Source: Abditibacteriaceae bacterium
Lineage (GTDB): Bacteria; Armatimonadota; Abditibacteriia; Abditibacteriales; Abditibacteriaceae
Direction: 5' to 3'
Length of the DNA: 64,000 bases
Assembly (NCBI GenBank): GCA_019239895.1
Contig: JAFAZH010000020.1
Coordinates: 1-64,000, forward strand
In this document: positions 22,267 through 31,308 of the stretch, one piece after another
Layout of the letters: every line of letters begins with the position of its first letter
Position numbering within the stretch: position 1 is the stretch's first letter
The notes under the pieces: generated by a model
What the model saw: the letters and a program-made list of their open reading frames with translations, nothing else
Databases searched by the model: none
Told to the model about the DNA's origin: nothing
Program-made: the position numbers and the translations under genes

Positions 22267-23064
22267 CTACTTCCAATCTTCGCACCCACGAAATGGTATA
22301 TGCTCACCTGCTCTATATCGGGGGCGCGGCAGGTATTCGTTGATTCCGGGCACAGCTTCACCACGCAGGAGGAAGGCGCAAGGCCAACCCTTGGCGGTAA
22401 TACGCGTCCTGGTGGGGATGTAGCGAATGGTCAGGCCGCAACGTCGCAAAGGCGAGTTATTCGCTTCCGAGCCATGAATGGTATTCGGGTGATGCACTTC
22501 CACCCCTCCGGCCTTTAACACACAGTCTGTGGCTTTTGATTCATCCACCAAAGCTGAGTCAATAGCCGAACCCAAAACGCTCTTGACATCCGGGCGTTTG
22601 TGCATGGCCTGTAAATCCATCTGTTGTGAACCGGGAATAACGCGCAGACAGCCGTTCTCTGGTAGGGCATCGTCTACCGCTAACCAGAGCGTGACGACTT
22701 GCATGGGTTCTAAGGGCCAATAGCTGCCATCCTGGTGCCACAGCACGGGTTGACCATCATAGGGTGGCTTGCAAATATAGTGGGAAGCAAAGAGGGCAAT
22801 GTTCGAGCCGATAAAAAGTTCAGCAATATCCAGCAGACGGTCATCGCTAATCAGGCGCACCCAGAAAGGATCATATGGCATTAACGTGTGTCCCAGTTGC
22901 TCCGGGCGCAAATCAGGATACTTCTGCATCAGCCAGGCCACATGCTGTTTAGCCTCTTGCACCAACTCATCATTAATGGCCTTTTCAAAGAGGGCGTAGC
23001 CATCTCTATCATACTGCCGCTTGGCTTCTTGTAAGCTCGGTTGAGTTGCTAATGTGCCAGTCAT
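22267..23064 (-). CDS. Phytanoyl-CoA dioxygenase (PhyH) family protein
   Basis: 265 residues. Fe(II)/2-oxoglutarate oxygenase fold with the metal triad His-x-Asp in LWHQDGSYWPLEPMQ and a distal His in HHPNTIHGSEANNS. The 2-oxoglutarate-binding Arg is in RRCGLTIRYIPTR. The N-terminus RQYDRDGYALFEKAI is typical of the family. PhyH relatives hydroxylate diverse small molecules; the substrate cannot be told. A paralogue lies at 26461-27282, with an MFS transporter and a toroid-fold protein between them. Confidence 0.85.
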   Translation of the reverse strand: MTGTLATQPSLQEAKRQYDRDGYALFEKAINDELVQEAKQHVAWLMQKYPDLRPEQLGHTLMPYDPFWVRLISDDRLLDIAELFIGSNIALFASHYICKPPYDGQPVLWHQDGSYWPLEPMQVVTLWLAVDDALPENGCLRVIPGSQQMDLQAMHKRPDVKSVLGSAIDSALVDESKATDCVLKAGGVEVHHPNTIHGSEANNSPLRRCGLTIRYIPTRTRITAKGWPCAFLLRGEAVPGINEYLPRPRYRAGEHIPFRGCEDWK

Positions 23065-23188
23065 TCGATTACCTCTTCACTCTTGGCCTTGATGGTTTGC
23101 GTGAGCGTCTCCATACTGGTAGATGAAGTATGGGCAATGATAGCACAGTTATCAATAGAGTTACAGCAACAGGTTATCAGGAGCGAAT

Positions 23189-24520
23189 GTGAAGAGTCCG
23201 CAACAGGCAGCCGCGCCAGAGCCTTTGGCTACGCTTACAGTCGAGGCCAATAACCAATCCGATCAATCCAAGCTGGCACCGCATTCGGCTTTGAAGTTCG
23301 TCGTCCTGATGGGCTGCATTAGCTTGCTGGCCGATATGACCTATGAAGGCGCACGCAGCATCACCGGCCCTTACCTTGCGTTATTGGGGGCCAGTGCTTT
23401 CGCCGTGGGGATTGTCGCCGGAGCGGGTGAGTTAGTTGGTTATACCCTGCGGTTATTGTCGGGCTATGTCACCGACCGCACCGAAAATTACTGGGGCATG
23501 GCATTTCTGGGCTATGCTACCAATTTAATCGCCGTGCCGTTATTGGCCCTAGCGGGCAGATGGGAAGTAGCCGCTTTACTGATTATTATGGAGCGCACCG
23601 GTAAGGCTCTCCGTGCCCCGGCCCGTGATGCCATGCTCTCCCATGCGACCAAGTCAATGGGACGCGGCAAAGGCTTTGGATTGCACAAAGCAATGGATCA
23701 AACGGGCGCCCTGCTTGGCCCAATTATCATAACCACTGTGCTGTATTTCAAAGGCACTTCCAACGAGCAAGCTACCCCTTTAATTGGCACGCATCACTCG
23801 CTGATGCAGGGGACTCATCCTGCGCAGTTAGCAGGTTATCAACTTGGCTTTGCGGTCTTGGCTATCCCTGCTTTATTGGCTCTATGTGTGCTTTTGGTTG
23901 CCAGGTTCCTTTATCCACATCCGCAGCACCTCGAAGTTAAACGCATCGAATTAGAAAGCAAAGGATTTTCCAAAGCCTACTGGACTTATCTGGCAGCAGT
24001 GGCGCTGATTGCAGCAGGATACGCTGATTTTCCTCTGATTGCGTATCACTTCAAGAAAGTCGCTCTGGCCCCGGATAATTGGATACCCCTTTTCTATTCG
24101 CTGGCGATGGGAGTAGAGGCAGTTACCGCTCTCATCTGTGGACGGCTCTTCGACCGCAACGGCTTTTCGGTATTGCTGATAGCGGCTCTCTTCTCGGCCT
24201 TGTTTGCGCCTTTAATCTTCCTTGGCAATCTGCCGCTGGCATTCGCTGGCATTATCCTATGGGGCTTAGGTACCGGAGCACAGGAATCGGTCATGAAGGC
24301 AGCCGTGGCGGATATGGTGCCTGCGAACCGTCGTGGCTCGGCTTATGGCGTGTTCAACACAGGTTATGGCGTGTGCTGGTTCCTCGGCAGCGCATTAATT
24401 GGATTCCTTTACGACCACTCTATCCTCGCGCTGGTAATATTCTCCGTTGTTATTCAACTCGCTTCAATTCCACTTTTCATGAAGGTGCAGAGAAACCCAT
24501 TAGGTAGAACCTCAAATTAA
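23189..24520 (+). CDS. Major facilitator superfamily transporter
   Basis: 443 residues from GTG at 23189, with AGGAG six bases upstream. A polar N-terminus of about 33 residues precedes about twelve hydrophobic segments. The loop 2-3 region has LSGYVTDRTENYWG (the MFS motif-A position), then MERTGKALRAPARDAMLSHA and a second-half loop CGRLFDRNGF. The RTGKALRAPARDAML block is found in MFS proteins of the fosmidomycin-resistance-like and sugar-phosphate groups. Substrate unknown. The 3' end overlaps that of the convergent 24512 gene by nine bases. Confidence 0.85.
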   Translation: MKSPQQAAAPEPLATLTVEANNQSDQSKLAPHSALKFVVLMGCISLLADMTYEGARSITGPYLALLGASAFAVGIVAGAGELVGYTLRLLSGYVTDRTENYWGMAFLGYATNLIAVPLLALAGRWEVAALLIIMERTGKALRAPARDAMLSHATKSMGRGKGFGLHKAMDQTGALLGPIIITTVLYFKGTSNEQATPLIGTHHSLMQGTHPAQLAGYQLGFAVLAIPALLALCVLLVARFLYPHPQHLEVKRIELESKGFSKAYWTYLAAVALIAAGYADFPLIAYHFKKVALAPDNWIPLFYSLAMGVEAVTALICGRLFDRNGFSVLLIAALFSALFAPLIFLGNLPLAFAGIILWGLGTGAQESVMKAAVADMVPANRRGSAYGVFNTGYGVCWFLGSALIGFLYDHSILALVIFSVVIQLASIPLFMKVQRNPLGRTSN

Positions 24521-26239
24521 CTTGCTCGTTTTTGATTGAAAGCTCTTTTGTAAGATGCCCGCTTTATCTGGCATTAAGGGTAGTGAAAGATTTAGCACGC
24601 CCCATTGCATTTCTAATCGTCCGTCCTGGGCCTTTGCCGTCACACCAGTCAGGGGTTCTTCAGTCGTAGAAAACTGCACCGCACAACCAAGGCCCATTGG
24701 GTTCATATCTGGTAAATGGATACTTCGCTGCGGGCCATTGTATAGCACCACATCCAGGCAAGCTTTGTCCTTTTCGTGCGCGATTTCCCAATGGCCATTC
24801 GTATTGCCTAAACTGGCATAAGGTACCATCAATTGTAAATGTACCGCCCCCCAACGCAGGCTAGCCACTTCATCTAAGACAGCCGGGGCGCGGAAGTCAG
24901 GCGGGAAGTCACCGAGACCAGCAGCGCCGCCGATTTCAAAACGTAAGCGCAGGTCTTTGGCCTGGAAGGTAGCATTCTTAATGCGGTCGAGTGAGACGTG
25001 CGTATCGCCGCCATCTACCGCGAAGTTGATGCCCGCTAAGGCTTTGCCATCTTGCTGCACGCTAAAGAACTGGGCGGCGGAGAAATCGTAGCCATCATGG
25101 AGAAAGCGTAGGTGCAAGTAGCTGGGATGCTCTGGTGTGCCCCAGTAGGCTAATAAAGCCCGTCGCTGGTTCCACAGGTCGCCCCGATTAATGCTGCCCA
25201 GGGCAAAGGCAGGCGCTAAATAGGTGGTGCCAACGACGGGCGGCTCATCTCTGACGAAGGTTTTGACTAAGGCACGGGGTTGATCTAAAGTCGTGAAGTA
25301 AGGCTCCAAATCACGAGGGCAAGGCAGTATTAGGCGATGTTCATTGAGGTCGGGAGTCGTATCATTAACTCCAAAACGCACGTGCCCTTCGGTGGCTCGT
25401 TCGATCAGGGCCAGTGTCCCTTTGCCGAGAAGCGTGGTATAACAGCGGCTATGCGGCCCGGCCCACTGGTGGGTTGGCGCATGAAAGTGCTGCGCGATTT
25501 CTTCCCAGGCTAAACGATAAGTATCATTCACGAGGGCAAGAGATGATTCATCTTTAACATCATGGCACATCCGACCCAACTCGTTCAATGCCACTATTGT
25601 ATAAGTGGGGCTGTTATATTCGGTAAACGCGCCGTGGTGGAAAGTATAAGCGTGGAAACGCTTGAGCCGGTCAAAGGCATAATCGTGCAGGTCGCTCAAC
25701 TTATAGAGATTCGCCGCTACTAAGGTCACGTAAGTGCCCATGATGGCGATGTTGGTATAACCGGGAGAGACATTGCGTCTTTGAATGGAGCGGGCCGCAT
25801 GGACAATAGCATCATCAACTTGCGTCATCAGTTCAGCCGGTAAACGGTCACGATGATCGAGGGCCACTTGCAAAAGCTGTGTGCCGCAAAAGTCGGCCCA
25901 GTTCCAGTCGGGCGGCGACATCTTTGAAAGCGGCTCTTCCATAAACCACGACCAGATGCCATAGGTCTTGCTGGCGGGGTCTTTATCCTGCAAGGCCACT
26001 ACGTGCCGCAATATCGCCTCGGCGCGTTGCAGCAAATCCGCTTCACCCGTATCCAGCAAAGCCACCGCATATTGCAGCGAATCGCGTGTCGGATGCACCC
26101 ATCCGCCGTGCAACGTCGTGTGATAACCAGGCGACGAAAACGGCTGGCGGATCATCTGTTCGGCTGGATCATACTTCTGGTGCAGCGGCTCCAAAGCGCG
26201 ATGCAGTCGCTCTTGCTGAATGAGAGTTAAAGAGATCAT
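24512..26239 (-). CDS. Predicted alpha/alpha-toroid protein, glycan-processing?
   Basis: 575 residues without signal peptide. The first about 310 residues are repeated helices with aromatic-rich turns (SPPDWNWADFCGTQLLQVAL, GYTNIAIMGTYVTLVAAN, FHHGAFTEYNSPTYTIVALN), as in toroid glycan lyases and hydrolases. The C-terminal about 260 residues are strand-rich (HVSLDRIKNATFQAKDLRLR), as in the beta-sandwich of heparinase/alginate-lyase-type enzymes. The conserved N-Y-R-H-type residues cannot be assigned with certainty. It is cytoplasmic, so it would act on imported oligosaccharide. Neighbours (MFS, PhyH) suggest a small-molecule or sugar pathway. Confidence 0.55.
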   Translation of the reverse strand: MISLTLIQQERLHRALEPLHQKYDPAEQMIRQPFSSPGYHTTLHGGWVHPTRDSLQYAVALLDTGEADLLQRAEAILRHVVALQDKDPASKTYGIWSWFMEEPLSKMSPPDWNWADFCGTQLLQVALDHRDRLPAELMTQVDDAIVHAARSIQRRNVSPGYTNIAIMGTYVTLVAANLYKLSDLHDYAFDRLKRFHAYTFHHGAFTEYNSPTYTIVALNELGRMCHDVKDESSLALVNDTYRLAWEEIAQHFHAPTHQWAGPHSRCYTTLLGKGTLALIERATEGHVRFGVNDTTPDLNEHRLILPCPRDLEPYFTTLDQPRALVKTFVRDEPPVVGTTYLAPAFALGSINRGDLWNQRRALLAYWGTPEHPSYLHLRFLHDGYDFSAAQFFSVQQDGKALAGINFAVDGGDTHVSLDRIKNATFQAKDLRLRFEIGGAAGLGDFPPDFRAPAVLDEVASLRWGAVHLQLMVPYASLGNTNGHWEIAHEKDKACLDVVLYNGPQRSIHLPDMNPMGLGCAVQFSTTEEPLTGVTAKAQDGRLEMQWGVLNLSLPLMPDKAGILQKSFQSKTSKLI

Positions 26240-26313
26240 GGTAAGGTGCTTTATAACCGATGCCAGACAACGAGTCGAGGGGTGGCAACCTATCTCTACT
26301 TTGCCTTAGAGAA

Positions 26314-26463
26314 TGAATTCACCACAGAGACACAGAGGCACAGAGATTTTGAGAATAGCGAATGGAAGATAAAGAATTGCAGCAAAAGTTGCTATTTCGA
26401 TCCTCTATTCTCCATCCTCAATCCTCAAAATCTCTGTGCCTCTGTGTCTCTGTGGTGAATTCA
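26314..26463. repeat. Long hairpin repeat H2
   Basis: Arms of about 40 bases: TGAATTCACCACAGAGACAC, AGAGGCACAGAGATTTTGAG, mirrored by CTCAAAATCTCTGTGCCTCT and GTGTCTCTGTGGTGAATTCA. The interior has ATCCTCTATTCTCCATCCTC. The final TCA of the right arm is the TGA stop codon of the PhyH gene 26461-27282. Confidence 0.85.
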
Positions 26464-27282
26464 TAAACGGGCAGCAGCACAGGAAGCCGGGGTGCCATCG
26501 GCTTCGATAAAGATGCTGTCATATTGTTCTTTAGGCACGATTTGGCTGGTGGCCGCGCGGTAATGGAACTGCAAGGCACGCCGCCGTGCCGAAGAGGAAT
26601 TGGGCGGAGTCTGATGCGGCAACAGGCCGTGAAAGAACATTGCACCACCGGGCGGCAGTTCAACGGGTACAGCTAAGGCCGGGTTTAGACGATCTTCGAC
26701 AATCTCACAATCGCGCCCATGAAAGTGCTTGCGCGGCCCGACCTTATGACCGCCGGGTAAAACATGCATACAGCCGTTTTCTACGGTTGCTTCATCTAAA
26801 GCGATCCACACACCACAGACTGCATCCAGAGGTACCACGGAAAAATAAGCGTCATCTTGATGCCAGGGCTTTTCGCTACCGATAAAAGGCGGCTTAATAA
26901 GGGCCATGTCCTGAAACATCAGCGGCCCCGCCCCCAGCAGGGATTCTATAACACCACAGATACGCGGGTGGTGGGCACTTAGATAAGATAGATGCGGATG
27001 CTGATCGCAATACCACATCAGCTTGCGCACCTTTAATTCCACATCCCCGTCACTTGCATCTTGAGGGCTGTAACCCGGTTCAAACTGCACGCCAAATTCA
27101 GTGCCAGGCATTATCCAGAATGAACCACGCTTATCTACCTCCGTGCTATTTGCCACCCGTTGCACTAACTCAGACAAAGCCGTTTTAGCTTGTTCGATTT
27201 CATCAGTCGTGAGCACATCGGGAAAAGATAGATAGCCATCCCGCCAGTATTGTTGAATCTGCTCCTGAGAAAGTTGCCGCAT
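26461..27282 (-). CDS. Phytanoyl-CoA dioxygenase (PhyH) family protein, second
   Basis: 273 residues. PhyH signature: N-terminal IQQYWRDGYLSFPDVLTTDE, metal motif PWHQDDAYFSVVPLD, distal His in FHGLLPHQTPPNSS, and Arg in ARRRALQFHYRA. The region VWIALDEATVENGCMHVLPG is typical of ectoine-hydroxylase-like and related members. Only distantly similar to 22267-23064. Its stop codon is formed by the edge of hairpin H2. Substrate unknown. Confidence 0.87.
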   Translation of the reverse strand: MRQLSQEQIQQYWRDGYLSFPDVLTTDEIEQAKTALSELVQRVANSTEVDKRGSFWIMPGTEFGVQFEPGYSPQDASDGDVELKVRKLMWYCDQHPHLSYLSAHHPRICGVIESLLGAGPLMFQDMALIKPPFIGSEKPWHQDDAYFSVVPLDAVCGVWIALDEATVENGCMHVLPGGHKVGPRKHFHGRDCEIVEDRLNPALAVPVELPPGGAMFFHGLLPHQTPPNSSSARRRALQFHYRAATSQIVPKEQYDSIFIEADGTPASCAAARL

Positions 27283-27307
27283 GAATCATAGTTTATTTAA
27301 TTAGCGG

Positions 27308-27377
27308 CAGCAGAACAGGGGAAGCGAGGTAGGGGCACGGCAAGCCATGCCCCTACCTCGCTTCCCCTGTTCTGCTG
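27308..27377. terminator. 30-bp perfect palindrome, likely bidirectional terminator
   Basis: Positions 27308-27337 (CAGCAGAACAGGGGAAGCGA ...) are exactly complementary to 27348-27377, with a ten-base loop CGGCAAGCCA. It occupies almost the whole gap between the NDH-2 stop (27390) and the start of the PhyH gene (27282). The size and perfection are beyond what termination needs, so a mobile or recently copied element is also possible. Confidence 0.7.
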
Positions 27378-27389
27378 TGCTTAAAATTC

Positions 27390-28772
27390 TTAAGCAGGGA
27401 CTTTTTCTTTAGCATTGCGGCCTTGCGCAATCTCATGGCCGCGTGCGGTGCCAGTGCCCTCAACCTGTGCCTCAACGTGCTGCTGTTGCTCAGGCACTTC
27501 GGTGTTCTGCACATGCGATTCTTGATCAGCAGGCTCACTGCGCTCCCGCGTAATCAGTCGCACCTGGCGGTCAAAGAAGAGATAATCAAAGGCCCAATCA
27601 ATGGCCGTTAAAACGCGATTGCGAAAGCCGATGAGATAGAAGAGGTGCAAGCCCAGCCAAGCTAACCAGGCGAAGAACCCCATGAGTTTGAGCGGACCGA
27701 CATTGGCGACGGCTGACGAACGGCCAATAACCGCCATCGTGCCTTTGTCCCAGTAGCGGAAGGGTTTGATTTGCCCGCCTTGTTCCCGCTGCACAATGGC
27801 CTTGGCCACATACTCACCCTCTTGCATCGCCACCGGAGCCAGCATGGGTAATGGGGTACCGTCTTGCTCTAAGTGGGCCATATCGCCAATCACAAAAACT
27901 TCAGGATGCTCCTTGAGACTTAAATCAGGCTGCACTACAATTCGTCCGCCGCGTCCTTTAGGCACTGGCAGTACCCCACTGAGTGGTGCTGCCTGCACAC
28001 CTGCTGACCAGAAAAGTGTGTAAGCCGGAATCTCTCCACCATCTTTCAGGAACACTCGGTCGAAAGTTGCGCCGCTAACAGGTGTTTTCAGTCGCACTGT
28101 CACACCCATGCGCTGCAAGCGTCGCTTGGCATACTCCTGCAATTTCTTGGGAAATGGCCCTAACACATGCTCCGATGCTTCGAGCAGAATAATCTTGCTA
28201 TTTTGCACCGGCAGTTCCGGGTAGTCCTTAGTCAGTACATGGTGTGTTAGCTCCGATAATGAACCGGCGAATTCTGTACCGGTTGGCCCGCCACCCACAA
28301 TAACAAAGGTCATTAAGGCTTCGCGCACTTTGGGGTCAGGTTCTTTGACGGCCCGCTCAAAGACACTCAACACATGGTTGCGCAACGTTACGGCATCGTC
28401 CAGTTGCTTCAAGTCAAAGGCGTGCTTTTTAACTTCTTCGTTGCCAAAGAAGTTCGTCACACTACCAGTAGCAATCACTAAATAGTCATAAGGAATCGAG
28501 GCAGTAGCCGTTATGACCTGCTTTTTGTCGAGGTCTATGCCCTGCACTTCCGCCATCTCAAAATGCACACCTTTATAATGGCGGATGATCGAACGAATCG
28601 AGTGCGCTATGGATTCCTGCCCCAGCATAGCCGTAGCAACCTGATACAACAACGGCTGAAAGAGGTGGAAATTCTGCCGGTCTAAGACTAATACATCCAA
28701 GCCCTTACCACCCAACCCGTTAGCGGCACGAATACCACCGAAGCCCATCCCGACGATGACAACTCGCTTCAT
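27390..28772 (-). CDS. ndh: Type II NADH dehydrogenase (NDH-2)
   Basis: 460 residues from ATG at 28772, preceded by GAGGAG eight bases upstream. The FAD-binding motif RVVIVGMGFGGIRAANGL is at the N-terminus and a second Rossmann motif FVIVGGGPTGTEFAGSL at about 155-175 binds NADH. VFVIGDMAHLEQDG is the FAD-contact segment. The C-terminus has an amphipathic or hydrophobic anchor (GFFAWLAWLGLHLFYLIGF) and an acidic/Gln-rich tail. It transfers electrons from NADH to quinone without proton pumping. The long palindrome at 27308-27377 lies directly downstream. Confidence 0.92.
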   Translation of the reverse strand: MKRVVIVGMGFGGIRAANGLGGKGLDVLVLDRQNFHLFQPLLYQVATAMLGQESIAHSIRSIIRHYKGVHFEMAEVQGIDLDKKQVITATASIPYDYLVIATGSVTNFFGNEEVKKHAFDLKQLDDAVTLRNHVLSVFERAVKEPDPKVREALMTFVIVGGGPTGTEFAGSLSELTHHVLTKDYPELPVQNSKIILLEASEHVLGPFPKKLQEYAKRRLQRMGVTVRLKTPVSGATFDRVFLKDGGEIPAYTLFWSAGVQAAPLSGVLPVPKGRGGRIVVQPDLSLKEHPEVFVIGDMAHLEQDGTPLPMLAPVAMQEGEYVAKAIVQREQGGQIKPFRYWDKGTMAVIGRSSAVANVGPLKLMGFFAWLAWLGLHLFYLIGFRNRVLTAIDWAFDYLFFDRQVRLITRERSEPADQESHVQNTEVPEQQQHVEAQVEGTGTARGHEIAQGRNAKEKVPA

Positions 28773-28960
28773 GGCAGTCTCCTCTACAAATAGTTTGTGA
28801 AATTTTTCACTTACTCCCCATCTGTGCATGATTTATACCATAAACAGGAGTAACTTGCCCGCCAGAGCCACTTTATCAGGGTATTAGTTTTGCTGTAAGA
28901 GAATTAAACCTGTTTAAAGGGAATCTTCAATGGCGGCTGCCATTGTGAAAGTTAGCTGAA

Positions 28961-29629
28961 ATGATGGCAGAGACAAGTCGGTTTGAAGAAGCGAATAAGG
29001 TTGAAGCTCAATTAGAGCGGGAGGCCAAGCCTGGTGATATTTTGCTGTTCTATAATGCCACCGGGATAAACCATATTATTCCCCTCGTGACGCGCTCACC
29101 TTTCTTTCATGTGGCCGTTTTTGCGGGCGGAACAGAAGTTATCGAATCTCGACCGATGGGTGTTGTCCGCCGCGATTTGCGCGACGTGGATGATATTCAT
29201 TATTTTGTGGTTATTCCTGCACCCTCCGGGGCCGGGCGCGCTGCTCTCGCCTGGGCCGAGACGCGGATTGGGGATGGCTATGACAACACAGGAGTCGCTG
29301 TTATGCTCCTGGATCGTATCTTTACCACCTTTCGCCTCAATTACGCCGCCAAAGACAAATGGACTTGCGGTCAGTTTGTAGCCACTGCATTTGATAAAGC
29401 GGGCGTTTGCCTCTTTCCTGACCTCGATTTGGTGGAGGTAGAACCTGCCGATTTCCAGCGTTTCCTGCCCCCGGAAAAGATACCGAGAATTTCTTTAGCA
29501 GAAAGGGCGAAAAGGGCACTCTTTGCTGCCGGAGTAATCCTGGCGATACCCCTCTTAGTGTTTACCGTGAAGTATTTGTGGCGGGGCCGTGCGCGACAGC
29601 AAAAGACTTATAAATTGCTAAGAAAATGA
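28961..29629 (+). CDS. YiiX/NlpC-P60-like permuted papain-fold protein
   Basis: 222 residues from ATG-ATG at 28961. The permuted NlpC/P60 pattern is visible: KPGDILLFYNATG, then catalytic His in SPFFHVAVFAGG, then catalytic Cys in DKWTCGQFVATAFDKAG. A C-terminal transmembrane helix (about 187-208) is followed by a very basic tail (RGRARQQKTYKLLRK). Members are amidases or acyl-hydrolases on peptides or lipids; the anchoring suggests action near the membrane. Confidence 0.8.
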   Translation: MMAETSRFEEANKVEAQLEREAKPGDILLFYNATGINHIIPLVTRSPFFHVAVFAGGTEVIESRPMGVVRRDLRDVDDIHYFVVIPAPSGAGRAALAWAETRIGDGYDNTGVAVMLLDRIFTTFRLNYAAKDKWTCGQFVATAFDKAGVCLFPDLDLVEVEPADFQRFLPPEKIPRISLAERAKRALFAAGVILAIPLLVFTVKYLWRGRARQQKTYKLLRK

Positions 29630-29647
29630 CAGTTTGATAGCGGGTGC

Positions 29648-29779
29648 CGGGCGACTCAAGTCGCGGCAACCACAGCGCAAAGTCCGCCTACGCGGACTCT
29701 CGGTAGAACCTGAGATCCACCCTTTGAGAGCCTGCGTAGGCAGGCTTCGTGCCGTTGTTGCCGCGACTTAAGTTGCCCG
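29648..29779. repeat. Palindromic intergenic element (CGACTCAAGTCGCGGCAAC)
   Basis: Outer arms CGGGCGACTCAAGTCGCGGC and GCCGCGACTTAAGTTGCCCG pair with few mismatches. Inner arms around AAGTCCGCCTACGCGGACTC and GAGAGCCTGCGTAGGCAGG pair as well, giving a branched cruciform shape. It lies between convergent genes (28961 plus, 29812 minus), so it may terminate both. Its build is different from the H1-H5 repeats. Confidence 0.75.
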
Positions 29780-29811
29780 CCACAATCTATTAAATTCGCA
29801 GCACCACTGCC

Positions 29812-31092
29812 TCAGTTGCTCTCAATGGCATGGCCCGCGCCGCTATAAAGGTCTAAGGGGCCATCCAATTCAATCTTAATGACTGTGGCATTGGGGTTAA
29901 GTTCAGCTTCGGGCACTTCTATCCACAAGACACCAGGAATATTCATCCACGCGGCTCCGCCCATTTTTCGGTAACTTAGTTCATGGCCTGAACCGACAAC
30001 GGAAACCCGCTTGATTTGGTTACGGATGCCCTTGATGGCAATCTCATCCCACGGGCGGTCGAAAATCATGGCATAAAGGGTTTGATGGTCTTTGCTGAGG
30101 GTGCTGGTGCCATAGAGATGACCGGCTGGCAAACCGGCTTCAGTGGCATAGACGGCTTCTTCATGCTGGCGAATCCAATCGCCCAGGGCTTCCAATCGTT
30201 CGACTTGTTCTGGCGGGAAGATGCCATCTTCTTTGGGTGTAATATCCAGCAAAAGGTTGCCACCCATACCGATGCACTCGGCAAACATTCGCACAATCTG
30301 ACGCACAGATTTATAATTTTGATCTTGTGGCTGGTAGCCCCATGAATCGTTAATGGTAACGCAGAATTCCCACGGGCCTTCGGGTCGGCTGATAGGGATA
30401 CCCTGCTCCGGCGTTTGATAATCGCCATGCCCGCGCATCCGCGAATTGAGAATAGTCTCCGGCTGCCAACTAAGCAACTGTTCGCGCAGTTCCGCCATGC
30501 GCCAGTATTCATCGCCTGGTGTCCAATCGCCATCGAACCATAGCAAATCTACTTTGCCAAAACGGGTGCATAACTCTTCTAATTGGCCACGATGAAATTT
30601 TAAAAAGCGTTGCCAGGTCGGGTTATTCGGGCCATCGCTCCATTGCTGATACGCTTTTTCCATCGTATCGCCGTGGCGCTCTTCCGGTGGAATCGGCGCG
30701 TAGTCCGGGTGTGACCAATCGAGGTGCGAAAAATAGATACCAACCTTTAAACCTTTCTCCCGCAGAGCTTCGCAATAAGGGGTTAGGAGGTCACGGGCCG
30801 CCGGGGTTTGCTTGACCACGCTTAAATCGCTCAATTGAGTATCCCAGAGCGCAACGCCATCGTGGTGCTTGCTCGTTAGCACCGCATACTTGGCCCCGGC
30901 ACGTTGAAATAAATTCGCCCAGGCTTGCGGGTCATAGTGGTTGGCCGTAAAACCTGAGCACTGCGCCATGTAATCTTCATAAGAGATTTGCCGGTTAAAG
31001 AAGGCCCACGATTCAGGAATGCCCTTAACTGAGTAAATGCCCCAGTGCAGAAAAATGCCCAGTTTAGCGTCGGGAAACCACGATTGCATCAT
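29812..31092 (-). CDS. Alpha-L-fucosidase, glycoside hydrolase family 29
   Basis: 426 residues from ATG at 31092 with GAAGAGG about nine bases upstream; longer starts run into non-homologous sequence. GH29 landmarks: WFPDAKLGIFLHWGIYSVKG at the N-terminus, YAVLTSKHHDGVALWDT, VGIYFSHLDWS, and the nucleophile Asp in LLWFDGDW. GGNLLLDITPKEDG closes the barrel. A short C-terminal beta domain follows. No signal peptide, so it probably acts on imported fucosides in the cytoplasm. It would remove terminal alpha-fucose from oligosaccharides, in line with the sulfatase, esterase and deacetylase nearby. Confidence 0.9.
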   Translation of the reverse strand: MMQSWFPDAKLGIFLHWGIYSVKGIPESWAFFNRQISYEDYMAQCSGFTANHYDPQAWANLFQRAGAKYAVLTSKHHDGVALWDTQLSDLSVVKQTPAARDLLTPYCEALREKGLKVGIYFSHLDWSHPDYAPIPPEERHGDTMEKAYQQWSDGPNNPTWQRFLKFHRGQLEELCTRFGKVDLLWFDGDWTPGDEYWRMAELREQLLSWQPETILNSRMRGHGDYQTPEQGIPISRPEGPWEFCVTINDSWGYQPQDQNYKSVRQIVRMFAECIGMGGNLLLDITPKEDGIFPPEQVERLEALGDWIRQHEEAVYATEAGLPAGHLYGTSTLSKDHQTLYAMIFDRPWDEIAIKGIRNQIKRVSVVGSGHELSYRKMGGAAWMNIPGVLWIEVPEAELNPNATVIKIELDGPLDLYSGAGHAIESN

Positions 31093-31308
31093 AGAAAGAA
31101 CCTCTTCTATTGCGATAAATGATAATGGAACACGACCCAGTTTCGCTGATTCTATATCCAGTGACCAGAGACTTATTGTTTTAGGCACTCTTAATAATGC
31201 TATTTGAAAGTTGCGTCTAACCCAGTTCAGCGCAAGTTAATTTATTTCTTATATAGCGATTCATAGCGCATGTAATTAGCGTCGCCCCGCGTTGCGTCCC
31301 ATCCAAAA

